Shown: positions 31,410 to 39,879 of the stretch, piece by piece
How positions within the stretch are numbered: position 1 is the stretch's first letter
Layout: each line of letters begins with the position of its first letter
Assembly (NCBI GenBank): GCA_005881495.1
Contig: VBHI01000218.1
Coordinates: 1-49,299, forward strand
Length of the DNA: 49,299 nucleotides
Source of the DNA: Chloroflexota bacterium
Lineage (GTDB): Bacteria > Chloroflexota > Ktedonobacteria > Ktedonobacterales > Ktedonobacteraceae
Direction of reading: 5' to 3'
The notes under the pieces: model-generated
What the model saw: only the letters and a program-made list of their open reading frames with translations
Database searches by the model: none
Told to the model about the DNA's origin: nothing
Translations under genes and position numbers: made by a program

Positions 31410-32558
31410 TTACTGCCCGAGGAGCGACGGCTCAATCATTGGTGCCAGCCCTGGCTCATGATCCGCCAGTGCACGCAAAAGCCCAAAACAGCCAGCCAGC
31501 ATCATATCACCATGAGGTGTCGCCTCATAGGGTTGCAGCGAGGACCCGCGCAATAGTTCCCGCCGGGGTCCTGTCACAGCTAAAAACGGAAATCCGTTGC
31601 CATTGTTAGAGGGAGAATCGAGTGTTAGAGCGCCATGGCCGCTTGTGTTAAACACCTCTTCGTTCGTGAGCGTCCCACGTGCCAACTTTTTTAGCATATC
31701 CTCTAGTTGCGCGCGATTGATCTCCCCGGTATGATGCTCAAAAATACCTACGATTCGCCCCTCCACAAGGTAGAAAGCCAGTGTATGGAAATTGCCAATA
31801 TTGCACAGTAAGCTATTCTGTTGACTGTGCACCAGCGGATCCTCTAACGAACCTAGTACCGCCGCCGAGCCGGTATCCATCAATAGCAGGGGAATGCCAG
31901 GAGTTGAGTCGCTCAGTTCTATATAACGGTTCGCACTCGTAGCAATTGCGCGCAGGCGTGTCAGATCGGCAGGCGTATGTTCCGCTGCATAAGCAAAAGC
32001 GCTGGGCGTCGGAGCTCTTCGCACAGTCTTTTCAATAAAATCAAAACGGAAACGCCGATCGCTTATGCCAGGAGGAGCTGCACCATGGTCAAAGGCCGCG
32101 ATAGCGAGGGCATCAATCCGCGGGTTGACATCAAAAGCCTGCAAAGCACTAATGATAGCGTGAGCATTAAAATCTTGTAGCTCGATTTGGACCAAAGCCG
32201 GATCCGCTGCCCGCCGCGCCGCCACGTCCTCGTCAATGACCTCAAAACCCATGCGCTCGACCATCGCCAGGTCATCATCAAACGTCCGACCAGCTTCAGG
32301 AGTAACGGCAACGGCAAAACCGGCCAACGCATGATCCCGTGCAGCCCAATGGCATGGTCCGCCTCCCATCGTTACACCCGTCAGCAAAAGCGGCTGGCCT
32401 TGCTCCGTCGCACGTTTGATACGTTCGGCAATGATGACGGTCGGGGATGGCATCACCATTTTGAAGCAATTCTCTATCGTCTTCCCGCTCTCAAAAAGCA
32501 GGATGTCCTGTGTTCCTGTGCCGACATCGACAGCTAGGATACGAATGGGCGATGGCAT
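31410..32558 (-). CDS. DUF1786-family protein (actin-like ATPase fold)
   Basis: A 382-residue protein opening IRILAVDVGTGTQDILLFES, a phosphate-1-like loop of the ASKHA (actin/hexokinase) fold, then LLLTGVTMGGGPCHWAARDH and LLMDTGSAAVLGSLED, plus NIGNFHTLAFYLVEGRIVGI and GCFGLLRAL. These match DUF1786, often misnamed as a pyruvate formate-lyase activating enzyme. No radical-SAM Cys motif is present, so that name is not used. The start at 32558 follows AGGAG by 8 bases; an ATG 18 bases upstream is less well placed. It is downstream of the kinase-like gene on the same strand and may share its transcript. Confidence 0.85.
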   Translation of the reverse strand: MPSPIRILAVDVGTGTQDILLFESGKTIENCFKMVMPSPTVIIAERIKRATEQGQPLLLTGVTMGGGPCHWAARDHALAGFAVAVTPEAGRTFDDDLAMVERMGFEVIDEDVAARRAADPALVQIELQDFNAHAIISALQAFDVNPRIDALAIAAFDHGAAPPGISDRRFRFDFIEKTVRRAPTPSAFAYAAEHTPADLTRLRAIATSANRYIELSDSTPGIPLLLMDTGSAAVLGSLEDPLVHSQQNSLLCNIGNFHTLAFYLVEGRIVGIFEHHTGEINRAQLEDMLKKLARGTLTNEEVFNTSGHGALTLDSPSNNGNGFPFLAVTGPRRELLRGSSLQPYEATPHGDMMLAGCFGLLRALADHEPGLAPMIEPSLLGQ

Positions 32559-32624
32559 GGATGTGCTCCTGGACATGATACGTAGAAAGATTTGAGCAGC
32601 AAGTTTTCAGTAGAACCCTGGCGA

Positions 32625-33377
32625 CTACTTCGTACTTTCTGGGAGCCGGAAATCGCCCGGTTGCGTTGGATAACGTGGCAGGCCCATTCCAGGCCCAAGC
32701 TCCAAATCAGGTATTGAGAGTCGCCTGGACTTGTGCTCTAATCCAAGGCAAATCAAATCGACGATTCCATCCAGTTCAATGATATTTGTATTCAATACAA
32801 GATCATAAAGGTGTGGATCCTCTGGATGGCGGTGGTACTCTCTTTGCAAGTAACGGTCCCTATCACGATCTTTGCTTTGTATGCGTCTGCGAGCTGTATC
32901 CTGGTCCAAACCCTCGCGGCGCATGACATAAGGAATACGCTGTTCGAGCGGAGCCACGATCCGAACATGAAGTACGTCACGTTGATGGGCCAAAATGACC
33001 TGAGCCCCTCGACCGACAATCACGACATTTCCCGCTGAGGCTACTGCTGTGACAACCCTTTCCAGCGCGTCACGGTATACGCGTGGGTTCGCTGTAAAAG
33101 GTGCTGTTGCTGTCACATTTACATACCCTACCGGCTCAATTGTTTGCATGCTGTACAAAATACGTGAAATAAGACCCTCGACCTGCTCATCGTGCGCTGC
33201 AGCTTCCTCTTCAGTGACTCCCAACTGCTCTGCAACCTGCTCGACTGCTTCATGGTCGACTAAACGCCACCCCAGACGTTTGGCAAGGCGCTTAGCGATT
33301 TCGCCGCCTCCGCTCCCATATTCACGTGAGATGGTGATGGCGCGCATCTGGGAAATTGCACGGTGATCTTCGCTCAT
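32625..33377 (-). CDS. Cytidylate kinase-like family protein
   Basis: A 250-residue P-loop protein: ITISREYGSGGGEIAKRLAK (about 14-33), a variant Walker A, LGWRLVDHEAVEQVAEQLGV, and NVVIVGRGAQVILAHQRDVL plus VRIVAPLEQRI and DRDRDRYLQREY. This matches the Cytidylate_kin2 family rather than the essential Cmk. The nucleotide substrate is uncertain. AGGAG lies 6 bases before the ATG at 33377. The DUF1786 gene begins 66 bases after its stop. Confidence 0.85.
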   Translation of the reverse strand: MSEDHRAISQMRAITISREYGSGGGEIAKRLAKRLGWRLVDHEAVEQVAEQLGVTEEEAAAHDEQVEGLISRILYSMQTIEPVGYVNVTATAPFTANPRVYRDALERVVTAVASAGNVVIVGRGAQVILAHQRDVLHVRIVAPLEQRIPYVMRREGLDQDTARRRIQSKDRDRDRYLQREYHRHPEDPHLYDLVLNTNIIELDGIVDLICLGLEHKSRRLSIPDLELGPGMGLPRYPTQPGDFRLPESTK

Positions 33378-33567
33378 CTTCTTCTCCTAAAAACTCTGGA
33401 GTTCCTCGCTGCAAGAAAAGCACTAAGACTTGGAACTTTCATCTTTTATTGTAGATTCTCGTTACAGAATTAGCAACCACAATCACCACATCCGGTGCTT
33501 GACGCCATCCCTCAGAAAAGATACAATGTAGCTTGAGAGTAGCGGTATAAAACTAACCTATTCACCG

Positions 33568-33598
33568 GGCGAAAGAAACCGTCCGGTTTTCTTTTGCC
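33568..33598 (+). promoter_or_regulatory. typA: Hairpin in the typA leader
   Basis: GGCGAAAGAAACC and GGTTTTCTTTTGCC form a roughly 12-bp stem with one mismatch and a bulge around GTCC. It ends just before AAGGAG (33602-33607), the only strong ribosome binding site ahead of typA. It could be a leader attenuator, a temperature-responsive hairpin or a terminator for upstream transcription; the sequence alone does not decide. Confidence 0.35.
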
Positions 33599-33622
33599 TT
33601 TAAGGAGTTATACAATTTTATT

Positions 33623-35479
33623 ATGCAGGTTCAAAATACTATGGCCCACACTGAAAATTTGGTACGACGAAATGACATACGCAATGTCGCAATTATCGCC
33701 CACGTCGATCATGGGAAAACTACACTGGTAGATGGGCTGCTCAAGCAGAGCCATATCTTTCGCGAAAATCAGAATGTGGGCGAACTTATTATGGATTCAA
33801 ATGACCAGGAGCGGGAGCGCGGCATTACCATCCTGGCGAAGAATACTGCTATCATCTATCGAGGTATCAAGATCAATATTATCGATACACCGGGACATGC
33901 CGATTTTGGGGGCGAGGTCGAGCGCGTGCTCAATATGGCCGATGGGTGTATTCTGCTCATCGACGCGGTGGAGGGTCCTATGCCACAGACCCGCTTCGTG
34001 CTGCAAAAAGCCCTGGAGCTCAACCTGCAACCAATCGTCGTCATCAATAAAATTGACCGCCGCGATGCACGCGTCGAGCAGGTGCATGAATGGACCCAGG
34101 ATCTCTTCCTTGAACTGGCGACTACGGATGCTCACCTCAATTTCCCTATCCTGTACGCTATCGGTCGCGATGGGGTAGCTATGTATCATCCAGATGATGA
34201 GCGAGTGAATCTAGAGCCTCTGTTTGAGACAATTGTGAATACCATCCCCGCTCCAGTGGTGGATACCGAGGCCCCACTCCAAATACTGGTTGCGGCGCTA
34301 GACTACGATGACTATAAAGGCAAATATGCCATTGGTCGTATCGTACGTGGGCGTGTCTCACCAAACACCTTTGTCGCACATATCAACCGGGATGGGGTGG
34401 TATCTCGACAGAAAATCAATCTTGTACTGACCTATAAGGGGTTGCAACGCCTGGAGGTTCCTGAGGCACTGGCTGGCGATATTGTTGCCTTGACGGGTAT
34501 TGCCAACGCCAATATTGGCGAAACAATTGCCGATGTGGACTATCCTGAAGCTTTACCGACCATTGCTATTACCGCGCCAACGCTGAAGATGACCTTCGGG
34601 GTAAATACCAGTCCTTTCGCGGGCCGTGAAGGGAAATATCCCACGTCCCGGCAGTTGCGATCGCGTCTCTATCGGGAGTTAGAGACCAATGTCAGCCTGC
34701 GGGTAGTGGATGGCAATTCTCCAGACGAGTTTATCGTCTCAGGTCGTGGTGAACTACACCTCTCTGTACTGATTGAGACAATGCGTCGTGAGGGGTATGA
34801 ATTCCAGGTATCTCGCCCCGAGGTGATCACTCACGAAGATGAATACGGGAAGGTCGTCGAGCCGATCGAGCACCTGGTTATCGATACCAGGGATAGCTAT
34901 ATCGGGGTGCTCACTGAGACTTTAGCATCACGAAAGGCGCGGCTGATCAATATGACCAATGATGGTTCCGGTAACGTGCGTCTAGAATACCACATTCCTA
35001 CTCGCGGCTTGATCGGTTTCCGCAATGCATTTCTGACGCTGACTCAAGGCAATGGCGCAATGAGCAGCCTGCTTGTCGGCTACGAACCATGGTTGGGAAA
35101 AATCGGCACAACACGCATGGGGGCTCTCGTCGCTTCGGAGACAGGCGTTGCTGTAACATATGGGCTGAACAACGCTCAGCAGCGCGGTGATACCTTCATA
35201 GAGCCGGGCACGCCGGTGTACGAGGGATTGATTGTTGGGCTGAATGTGCGTCCCCTGGATATGACGATCAATGTCTGTAAAGAGAAACAGAAGACGAATG
35301 TGCGCTCCTCTACCTCTGATATCGCAGTGCGGTTGACTCCAGCAATTATCATGAGCCTGGAACAGTCTTTAGATTTTATCAATAATGATGAACTCGTAGA
35401 GGTTACACCACAGAATATCAGGCTGCGCAAACGTCTGTTGACACAGCACGAGAGATCTCGAGCTCGTGAGAGCAAGTAA
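33623..35479 (+). CDS. typA: Translational GTPase TypA/BipA
   Basis: A 618-residue ribosome-associated GTPase of normal length. G1 is [17 protein letters not shown]2 lies in [12 protein letters not shown]3 is [16 protein letters not shown]4 is [12 protein letters not shown]-like domains and the BipA-specific C-terminal region ([20 protein letters not shown]) follow. It helps ribosome assembly and function under stress and cold. The frame starts at 33623, with a second ATG at 33641; AAGGAG at 33602 is somewhat far from both. It ends 5 bases from the convergent anti-sigma gene. Confidence 0.95.
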   Translation: MQVQNTMAHTENLVRRNDIRNVAIIAHVDHGKTTLVDGLLKQSHIFRENQNVGELIMDSNDQERERGITILAKNTAIIYRGIKINIIDTPGHADFGGEVERVLNMADGCILLIDAVEGPMPQTRFVLQKALELNLQPIVVINKIDRRDARVEQVHEWTQDLFLELATTDAHLNFPILYAIGRDGVAMYHPDDERVNLEPLFETIVNTIPAPVVDTEAPLQILVAALDYDDYKGKYAIGRIVRGRVSPNTFVAHINRDGVVSRQKINLVLTYKGLQRLEVPEALAGDIVALTGIANANIGETIADVDYPEALPTIAITAPTLKMTFGVNTSPFAGREGKYPTSRQLRSRLYRELETNVSLRVVDGNSPDEFIVSGRGELHLSVLIETMRREGYEFQVSRPEVITHEDEYGKVVEPIEHLVIDTRDSYIGVLTETLASRKARLINMTNDGSGNVRLEYHIPTRGLIGFRNAFLTLTQGNGAMSSLLVGYEPWLGKIGTTRMGALVASETGVAVTYGLNNAQQRGDTFIEPGTPVYEGLIVGLNVRPLDMTINVCKEKQKTNVRSSTSDIAVRLTPAIIMSLEQSLDFINNDELVEVTPQNIRLRKRLLTQHERSRARESK

Positions 35480-35484
35480 CCTTT

Positions 35485-35838
35485 TTAAAGATCAACTATC
35501 TCATTGCGCTCTTCCAACTCGGAGAGAAGCACCAGTTCTTCATATTCTTCGTGGCAAGCGATGCAGTGGCTCAGGTGGAGAACCATGTGGGCCATTTTTT
35601 CGTTAGTCATTACAACCAGTGGGTATTCGGTGCGGGTAGCCTCATAGTAATCGGGCAGATATAAACGGCACTGTTCGCAACTAAGCGGGTCATCAGCTAT
35701 GATTTCCTCTATAAGCTGTACCAGCCCGCGATGGCAGAGTGGGCATGCGCGGATGTGGAAAACAATACCACTACTCAAGCTCTCGCTTTCTCGCCAATCA
35801 GTGCGCATCAACAACTGACGCAGCTCAGTGCAACCCAT
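35485..35838 (-). CDS. Soluble anti-sigma-like protein with two zinc-finger motifs
   Basis: A 117-residue protein without membrane helices. It has two zinc-binding clusters: HIRACPLCHRGL (H-x3-C-x2-C, about 28-37) with LSCEQC after it, and HLSHCIACHEEYEELV (about 88-97), the H-x3-C-x2-C of zf-HC2/ZAS anti-sigma domains. Position right after a sigma gene on the same strand supports that role: the sigma gene ends 63 bases upstream of this start. GAGGTAG precedes the ATG. Confidence 0.7.
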   Translation of the reverse strand: MGCTELRQLLMRTDWRESESLSSGIVFHIRACPLCHRGLVQLIEEIIADDPLSCEQCRLYLPDYYEATRTEYPLVVMTNEKMAHMVLHLSHCIACHEEYEELVLLSELEERNEIVDL

Positions 35839-35901
35839 TGATTATCTACCTCAAGTACTTACTATTTTTTGTCCCCCAACGTCTGAAGTTGCAGGCATAT
35901 A

Positions 35902-36711
35902 CTATTCTCGATACAATTGTAAAACCTGTATGATCTCGGATTTATTCCGTAATGCTTGCAATGCCCTGTAACGCCACATATAGACCTCCTGTACTGATAC
36001 CCCCAAAAGATTGGCCAGTTCATCTTCTTCCATACCCGCCAGGTAGGTGTAGAGCAGTACCTGCTGATAGCGCCTATTCCGCAATGTTAGAATAGCATCT
36101 TTGAGAATTTGTTGCAATTCGTTGTGTTCTGCACATCGCTGCGGATTGTGCTCTCGCTTCTCAGCAGGTATGTCAGTACACTGTTCCTGTTGATAGTCCT
36201 CGAAATCCTCGAGCGAAAGATGTCGTACCTGTTTACTCTTTTGCACATAAGCATGGGCATGGCGTAGCACCGCTATTTGTGCATATTTGAGAAATGAAGC
36301 GGGATCGACAGGTCCGGCTCTTGGATTCTGTCTCACGGCCACGAATAATTCCTCAAGCACCTCGTGCAACACATCTTCAGTGAAGAATACATCTTGCCAC
36401 AATGTGTGTGCGTAGCTCGAGTTTCGCAAAGAACGATACAGGTAACGCCTGAGGTTCTCGAACGCGTGATTACATATATCTGGTTGATCTGAACGCCAGG
36501 CTTCGCATAAGGCACAGCTGCAAATGCGCAGAGCCATACGCGTGAGCAAGCTCTGTGAAGGCTGTTCTTCTCCCACACGTATGGCTCTCCACTCCTGCAA
36601 CATCTGTTCCGTCAACGTATCTATCGTGAGTATTTCTTGTGCGCACCATCCAATGACCTGACTAGCCACAGTAGTGATTTGCGACCATAAATCGTCACTC
36701 TTCTCAATCAT
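35902..36711 (-). CDS. Sigma-70/ECF-like sigma factor, divergent
   Basis: A 269-residue protein. The middle (about 115-165, VLHEVLEELFVAVRQNPRAG, then ASFLKYAQIAVLRHAHAYVQ) fits region 2; the end (about 215-260, LRNRRYQQVLLYTYLAGMEE, DELANLLGVSVQEVYMWRYR) is region 4 with its HTH. About 100 N-terminal residues lack a match and hold several Cys (CSCALC). AAGGTG lies before the ATG at 36711. The zinc-finger protein downstream is the presumed partner. The promoter it reads is unknown. Confidence 0.75.
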   Translation of the reverse strand: MIEKSDDLWSQITTVASQVIGWCAQEILTIDTLTEQMLQEWRAIRVGEEQPSQSLLTRMALRICSCALCEAWRSDQPDICNHAFENLRRYLYRSLRNSSYAHTLWQDVFFTEDVLHEVLEELFVAVRQNPRAGPVDPASFLKYAQIAVLRHAHAYVQKSKQVRHLSLEDFEDYQQEQCTDIPAEKREHNPQRCAEHNELQQILKDAILTLRNRRYQQVLLYTYLAGMEEDELANLLGVSVQEVYMWRYRALQALRNKSEIIQVLQLYRE

Positions 36712-36905
36712 AAATCACCTTCTCGATCAGAGTACTATATATTGAGGTTAACTTTTTTATATAATAAACGATTATAGTTCAAAAACAGAAAAATTGCAAG
36801 TTTTTGCCTCCTTCTCCCTACCTACAACTATAGACGGGCAAACATGGCCCGCATGAAAACGCGCGCAAGAGTTTTCCGCGCTAGAGCATTGAGAGGGAGT
36901 TCTAT

Positions 36906-37100
36906 ATGATTACAACATTGCGGAAGTCGGTCATTCTGGTAGTTATGGCACTTGTACTGCTGGCAGGTCTGTTCGGTTGGACGGTGAAGATGGAAACGGC
37001 TCCTCCATTCCCACTGCACCATAGCAGCATTCACACTGTTAATACTTCACCACATCCTTTCTGTCCGCCTCCACCGTACTCCTGTCATATCAAATCCTGA
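36906..37100 (+). CDS. Small single-helix membrane or secreted protein
   Basis: A 64-residue protein with one helix (about 9-27, VILVVMALVLLAGLFGWTV) followed by a His/Pro/Ser-rich exported tail with two Cys near the end. GGGAG lies 6 bases before the ATG. It is divergent from the sigma gene. Unknown function; the His/Cys-rich tail might bind metal, a guess. Confidence 0.55.
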   Translation: MITTLRKSVILVVMALVLLAGLFGWTVKMETAPPFPLHHSSIHTVNTSPHPFCPPPPYSCHIKS

Positions 37101-37224
37101 GAATCACTGTGCATGTTGCTAATGCAATCGGCTTGAGAAGCCTACTCACTATCACACAAAGCTAGAGCGTTGAGCCGGATGTGATATCACAGTTAGGATT
37201 AGCTGGCGCTTGCAAGCACGCACG

Positions 37225-37267
37225 CAGAATAACAGGTCACCCCTCGGGAAGGTGACCTGTTATTCTG
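37225..37267. terminator. Perfect 17-bp hairpin
   Basis: CAGAATAACAGGTCACC and GGTGACCTGTTATTCTG pair perfectly around a 9-base loop (CCTCGGGAA). It separates the small membrane protein gene from the glutaredoxin-like gene. The stem is very stable, but no T-run follows at once, so it is a probable rather than certain terminator. Confidence 0.55.
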
Positions 37268-37325
37268 TCGAGTTCATATGTTATGATTAATGAGAGGAAA
37301 AGTACAACTTTCTGGGGAGACAGGC

Positions 37326-37589
37326 GTGAGCAGGCATAAAGAACCAGCGCAACCACAGGTGACCTTTTATACAAAGGCTGGTTGTCATCTCTGTGATGAA
37401 GCGCGAGATATGCTTGACGATATAGCAGCCCAGGTTGCCTATGAGCTCACAGAAATTGACATTCGTAGTAATCCAGAACTATTTGAAGAATATCGTTATC
37501 GCATACCCGTCGTTATCGTTAATAATGAGAAGGTCTTAGAGGGTCGCATAGAGTATCGTGATTTGGCGCAAGCCTTTCAACTTCGTTGA
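37326..37589 (+). CDS. Glutaredoxin-like thiol protein
   Basis: An 87-residue thioredoxin-fold protein: VTFYTKAGCHLCDEARDMLD with a C-x2-C active site (CHLC), a cis-Pro motif at YRIPVVIVN and GRIEYRDLAQAF. This matches the glutaredoxin-like DUF836 group. GTG at 37326 follows GGGGAGA by 6 bases and is preferred; an in-frame ATG at 37290 would add 12 residues. The DUF2085 membrane gene follows on the same strand, 79 bases later. Confidence 0.82.
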   Translation: MSRHKEPAQPQVTFYTKAGCHLCDEARDMLDDIAAQVAYELTEIDIRSNPELFEEYRYRIPVVIVNNEKVLEGRIEYRDLAQAFQLR

Positions 37590-37668
37590 TATCTCTAGAG
37601 AACTGATAGTCTGGATAGTCTGGTAGGATAACTCCCTATTCCCTGTCTCAAGTGCAAGGAAAAGCATA

Positions 37669-38238
37669 ATGGCCTTACAACAAGTGAAAAATAGCAATAG
37701 AGGATTTTCACTTTTGTCTCAGAAACAAAAGCAGATTCTCGCACGGTTCACCCACGTAGTGGGCGAATGGTTGCTCAACTACTGGGCGACTGTGATTACC
37801 GTTGTGCTTGGCCTCATTGTTGCTATCGCACTCTCTATCCCCTTCCTCTGGTACTTTGGACTGGATGCTATCGCCAAACCGCTGTTCATTTTACTCCATT
37901 TCATCTGCGCCCAGGTTCCTTCACACTCTTTCTATATCTTTGGCCACCAGCTGGGACTCTGTGAGCGCAATCTCTCCATCTATGTGTCCATGTTCATGGG
38001 TAGCCTCGTCTTTGTGCTGAGCAAGAAACGGATGCCAGGCCTGCCGTGGTGGCTCTGGATCCTCATGTTGTTGCCCATGGTCTGGGACGGAACCACCCAG
38101 TTGTTTGGCTGGCGCGAAAGTACCTGGATATTACGCATCGTTACAGGGACGCTCTTCGGTTTAGGCAACATCTGGTTTGTCCTGCCAATGATCCAGAAAA
38201 CCCTTGACGAAACACCCCAGGCTCAAAAAAGCATGTAG
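37669..38238 (+). CDS. DUF2085-family membrane protein
   Basis: A 189-residue protein with about five membrane helices. The family signature is CAQVPSHSFYIFGHQLGLC followed by ERNLSIYVSMFMGSL (about 80-113), with Cys, His, Cys and Arg in the usual order. Later helices hold GLPWWLWILMLLPMVWDGTT and IVTGTLFGLGNIWFVLPMIQ. DUF2085 has no known function. AAGGAAAAG precedes the ATG. Adjacent glutaredoxin-like gene and conserved Cys residues suggest a redox link, an inference. Confidence 0.85.
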   Translation: MALQQVKNSNRGFSLLSQKQKQILARFTHVVGEWLLNYWATVITVVLGLIVAIALSIPFLWYFGLDAIAKPLFILLHFICAQVPSHSFYIFGHQLGLCERNLSIYVSMFMGSLVFVLSKKRMPGLPWWLWILMLLPMVWDGTTQLFGWRESTWILRIVTGTLFGLGNIWFVLPMIQKTLDETPQAQKSM

Positions 38239-38367
38239 CCCCGACTGACTTATTCTATCTAGTACGATTTGCGTTTTTGCGCTATAATCAAGCTACTTGA
38301 GAGCAATCAAAAGAACATCCTTGTGTCCAAAAGGACAAGAGAAAAAAAGATAAAGTAAATTGAAGAT

Positions 38368-39879
38368 ATGCACGATCTTTCACCGCCAGAAAACACTACC
38401 TTCGCGGTCGCTACGTTAGGTTGCAAGGTAAATCAGGCCGATAGCGAGGCCATCTGTGAACAGATGAGTACCGCGGGCTTCGTACAGCGTGACTTCGACG
38501 AAATTGCAGATGTCTATATCGTCAATACCTGCACGGTAACTCACCTGGGTGACCGCAGTTCACGTGCTGCCATCAGTCAGGCACACCGGCGCCATCCTGG
38601 CGCTCTTCTTGTCGTGACCGGTTGTTACGCAGAGTTAAACCCCACTGCGGTTGCGGCGCTGCCGGGCGTTGATCTCGTGGTGGGCAATAGTGGCAAAAGT
38701 GCTCTTGTCGAAGCTATCAAGAAACAACAGGAGACGAATGGCCCACAACATGGTGAAAGACAGGTTATACCAACCGAGGATAGATTGCAGCCCAAAAGGC
38801 CAGTTCTGCCAATGTTGCCGCTTGATACCCAGCATATCGGCAGTGACCACGCCTTCCTGCTTGACGGAGTGACAGAAGAAGAGCCGCAGCCCGACAATCC
38901 CTCCCGCCTTTCACCATTTTCGCCGCAGGAGACATACTTGCCCACCACAGCCAGCGCCAGGCCAGCATCGCGCACGCGTGTGCAGATGAAAGTTCAGGAT
39001 GGTTGCGATAACCGCTGCACCTATTGCATCGTTCCCTACGTACGCGGCGGTTCGCGCAGCCGCAATATTGCTTCCGTCGTTGAGCATGTGCAGCGCAAGG
39101 TACGAGCCGGCTACCAGGAGATAGTACTGACAGGTATTCACCTGGGGGATTACCATCCCGGGGACAACGAAGAACAAAATCTTGGGGATCTCATTGCCGC
39201 ACTTTTGCGCGAGACCACTATTCCGCGTATACGCGTCTCGTCGCTCGAGCCGGAGGATTTTCGCCTGGAGTGGTTGCATCTGTGGGAAAATCCGCGCATG
39301 TGCCGCCACTTTCATCTCCCGATGCAGAGCGGATCGGACGCCATCCTGCGGCGCATGGCCCGTCGTTATAACAGTGCACGCTATCAAACAATCGTCGCCA
39401 CCGCCAGGCGCCTGATACCAGGGGTTGCCATAAGCACCGATATCATCACTGGTTTCCCTGGTGAAAGCGAAAGTGATTTCGAACAAACCTATCAGCTTGC
39501 CAGTGAATTGCAATTTGCCAAGTCGCATGTCTTCCGTTTCTCGCCTCGCCAGGGCACAGCAGCGGCCCGCATGAAGGGGCAAATTAAGGATGAAGTCAAA
39601 AAGGCGCGCAGCGAGCGGCTCCTGGCGCTCAACGACGAACATAGCCGCCTCTTCCGTAGACAGTTTTTAGGGACCACAACTCAGGTACTCATTGAAGCCA
39701 AAAAACACGGACATTGGGAAGGCCTGACCGATAATTATCTGCGCGTCGAGCTGCTAGACTTGCCCGAATCTGAGACCAGCGACTGGCAAAATACGCTGGT
39801 CAGCGCTCACTTATCACACCTGGTAGATGACGGGATTGCAGGTTTTTGGGTGGAATGCATGAAGGAACACGTTCAATGA
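38368..39879 (+). CDS. mtaB: tRNA (t6A37) methylthiotransferase MtaB
   Basis: A 503-residue radical-SAM enzyme. The N-terminal domain has TLGCKVNQADSEAICEQM and NTCTVTHLGDRSSR with cluster Cys residues; the SAM cluster motif is CDNRCTYC (about 212-219) in KVQDGCDNRCTYCIVPYVRG; HLPMQSGSDAILRRMARRYN and TDIITGFPGESESDFEQTY are MiaB-family signatures, with a TRAM-like end. It adds a methylthio group to t6A37 of tRNAs reading ANN codons. About 65 residues between 130 and 205, Pro/Gln-rich, are an extra linker making it longer than usual MtaB (about 430-450). A TATAAT lies at 38283. Its stop overlaps the next gene's ATG (ATGA). Confidence 0.9.
   Translation: MHDLSPPENTTFAVATLGCKVNQADSEAICEQMSTAGFVQRDFDEIADVYIVNTCTVTHLGDRSSRAAISQAHRRHPGALLVVTGCYAELNPTAVAALPGVDLVVGNSGKSALVEAIKKQQETNGPQHGERQVIPTEDRLQPKRPVLPMLPLDTQHIGSDHAFLLDGVTEEEPQPDNPSRLSPFSPQETYLPTTASARPASRTRVQMKVQDGCDNRCTYCIVPYVRGGSRSRNIASVVEHVQRKVRAGYQEIVLTGIHLGDYHPGDNEEQNLGDLIAALLRETTIPRIRVSSLEPEDFRLEWLHLWENPRMCRHFHLPMQSGSDAILRRMARRYNSARYQTIVATARRLIPGVAISTDIITGFPGESESDFEQTYQLASELQFAKSHVFRFSPRQGTAAARMKGQIKDEVKKARSERLLALNDEHSRLFRRQFLGTTTQVLIEAKKHGHWEGLTDNYLRVELLDLPESETSDWQNTLVSAHLSHLVDDGIAGFWVECMKEHVQ

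Noticed and set aside
31410..32558. Naming the DUF1786 gene as pyruvate formate-lyase activating enzyme
   Set aside because: There is no radical-SAM Cys motif; the visible fold signature is actin-like.
38911..39642. A 243-codon minus-strand frame opposite mtaB
   Set aside because: It overlaps well-conserved radical-SAM coding sequence and shows no motif.
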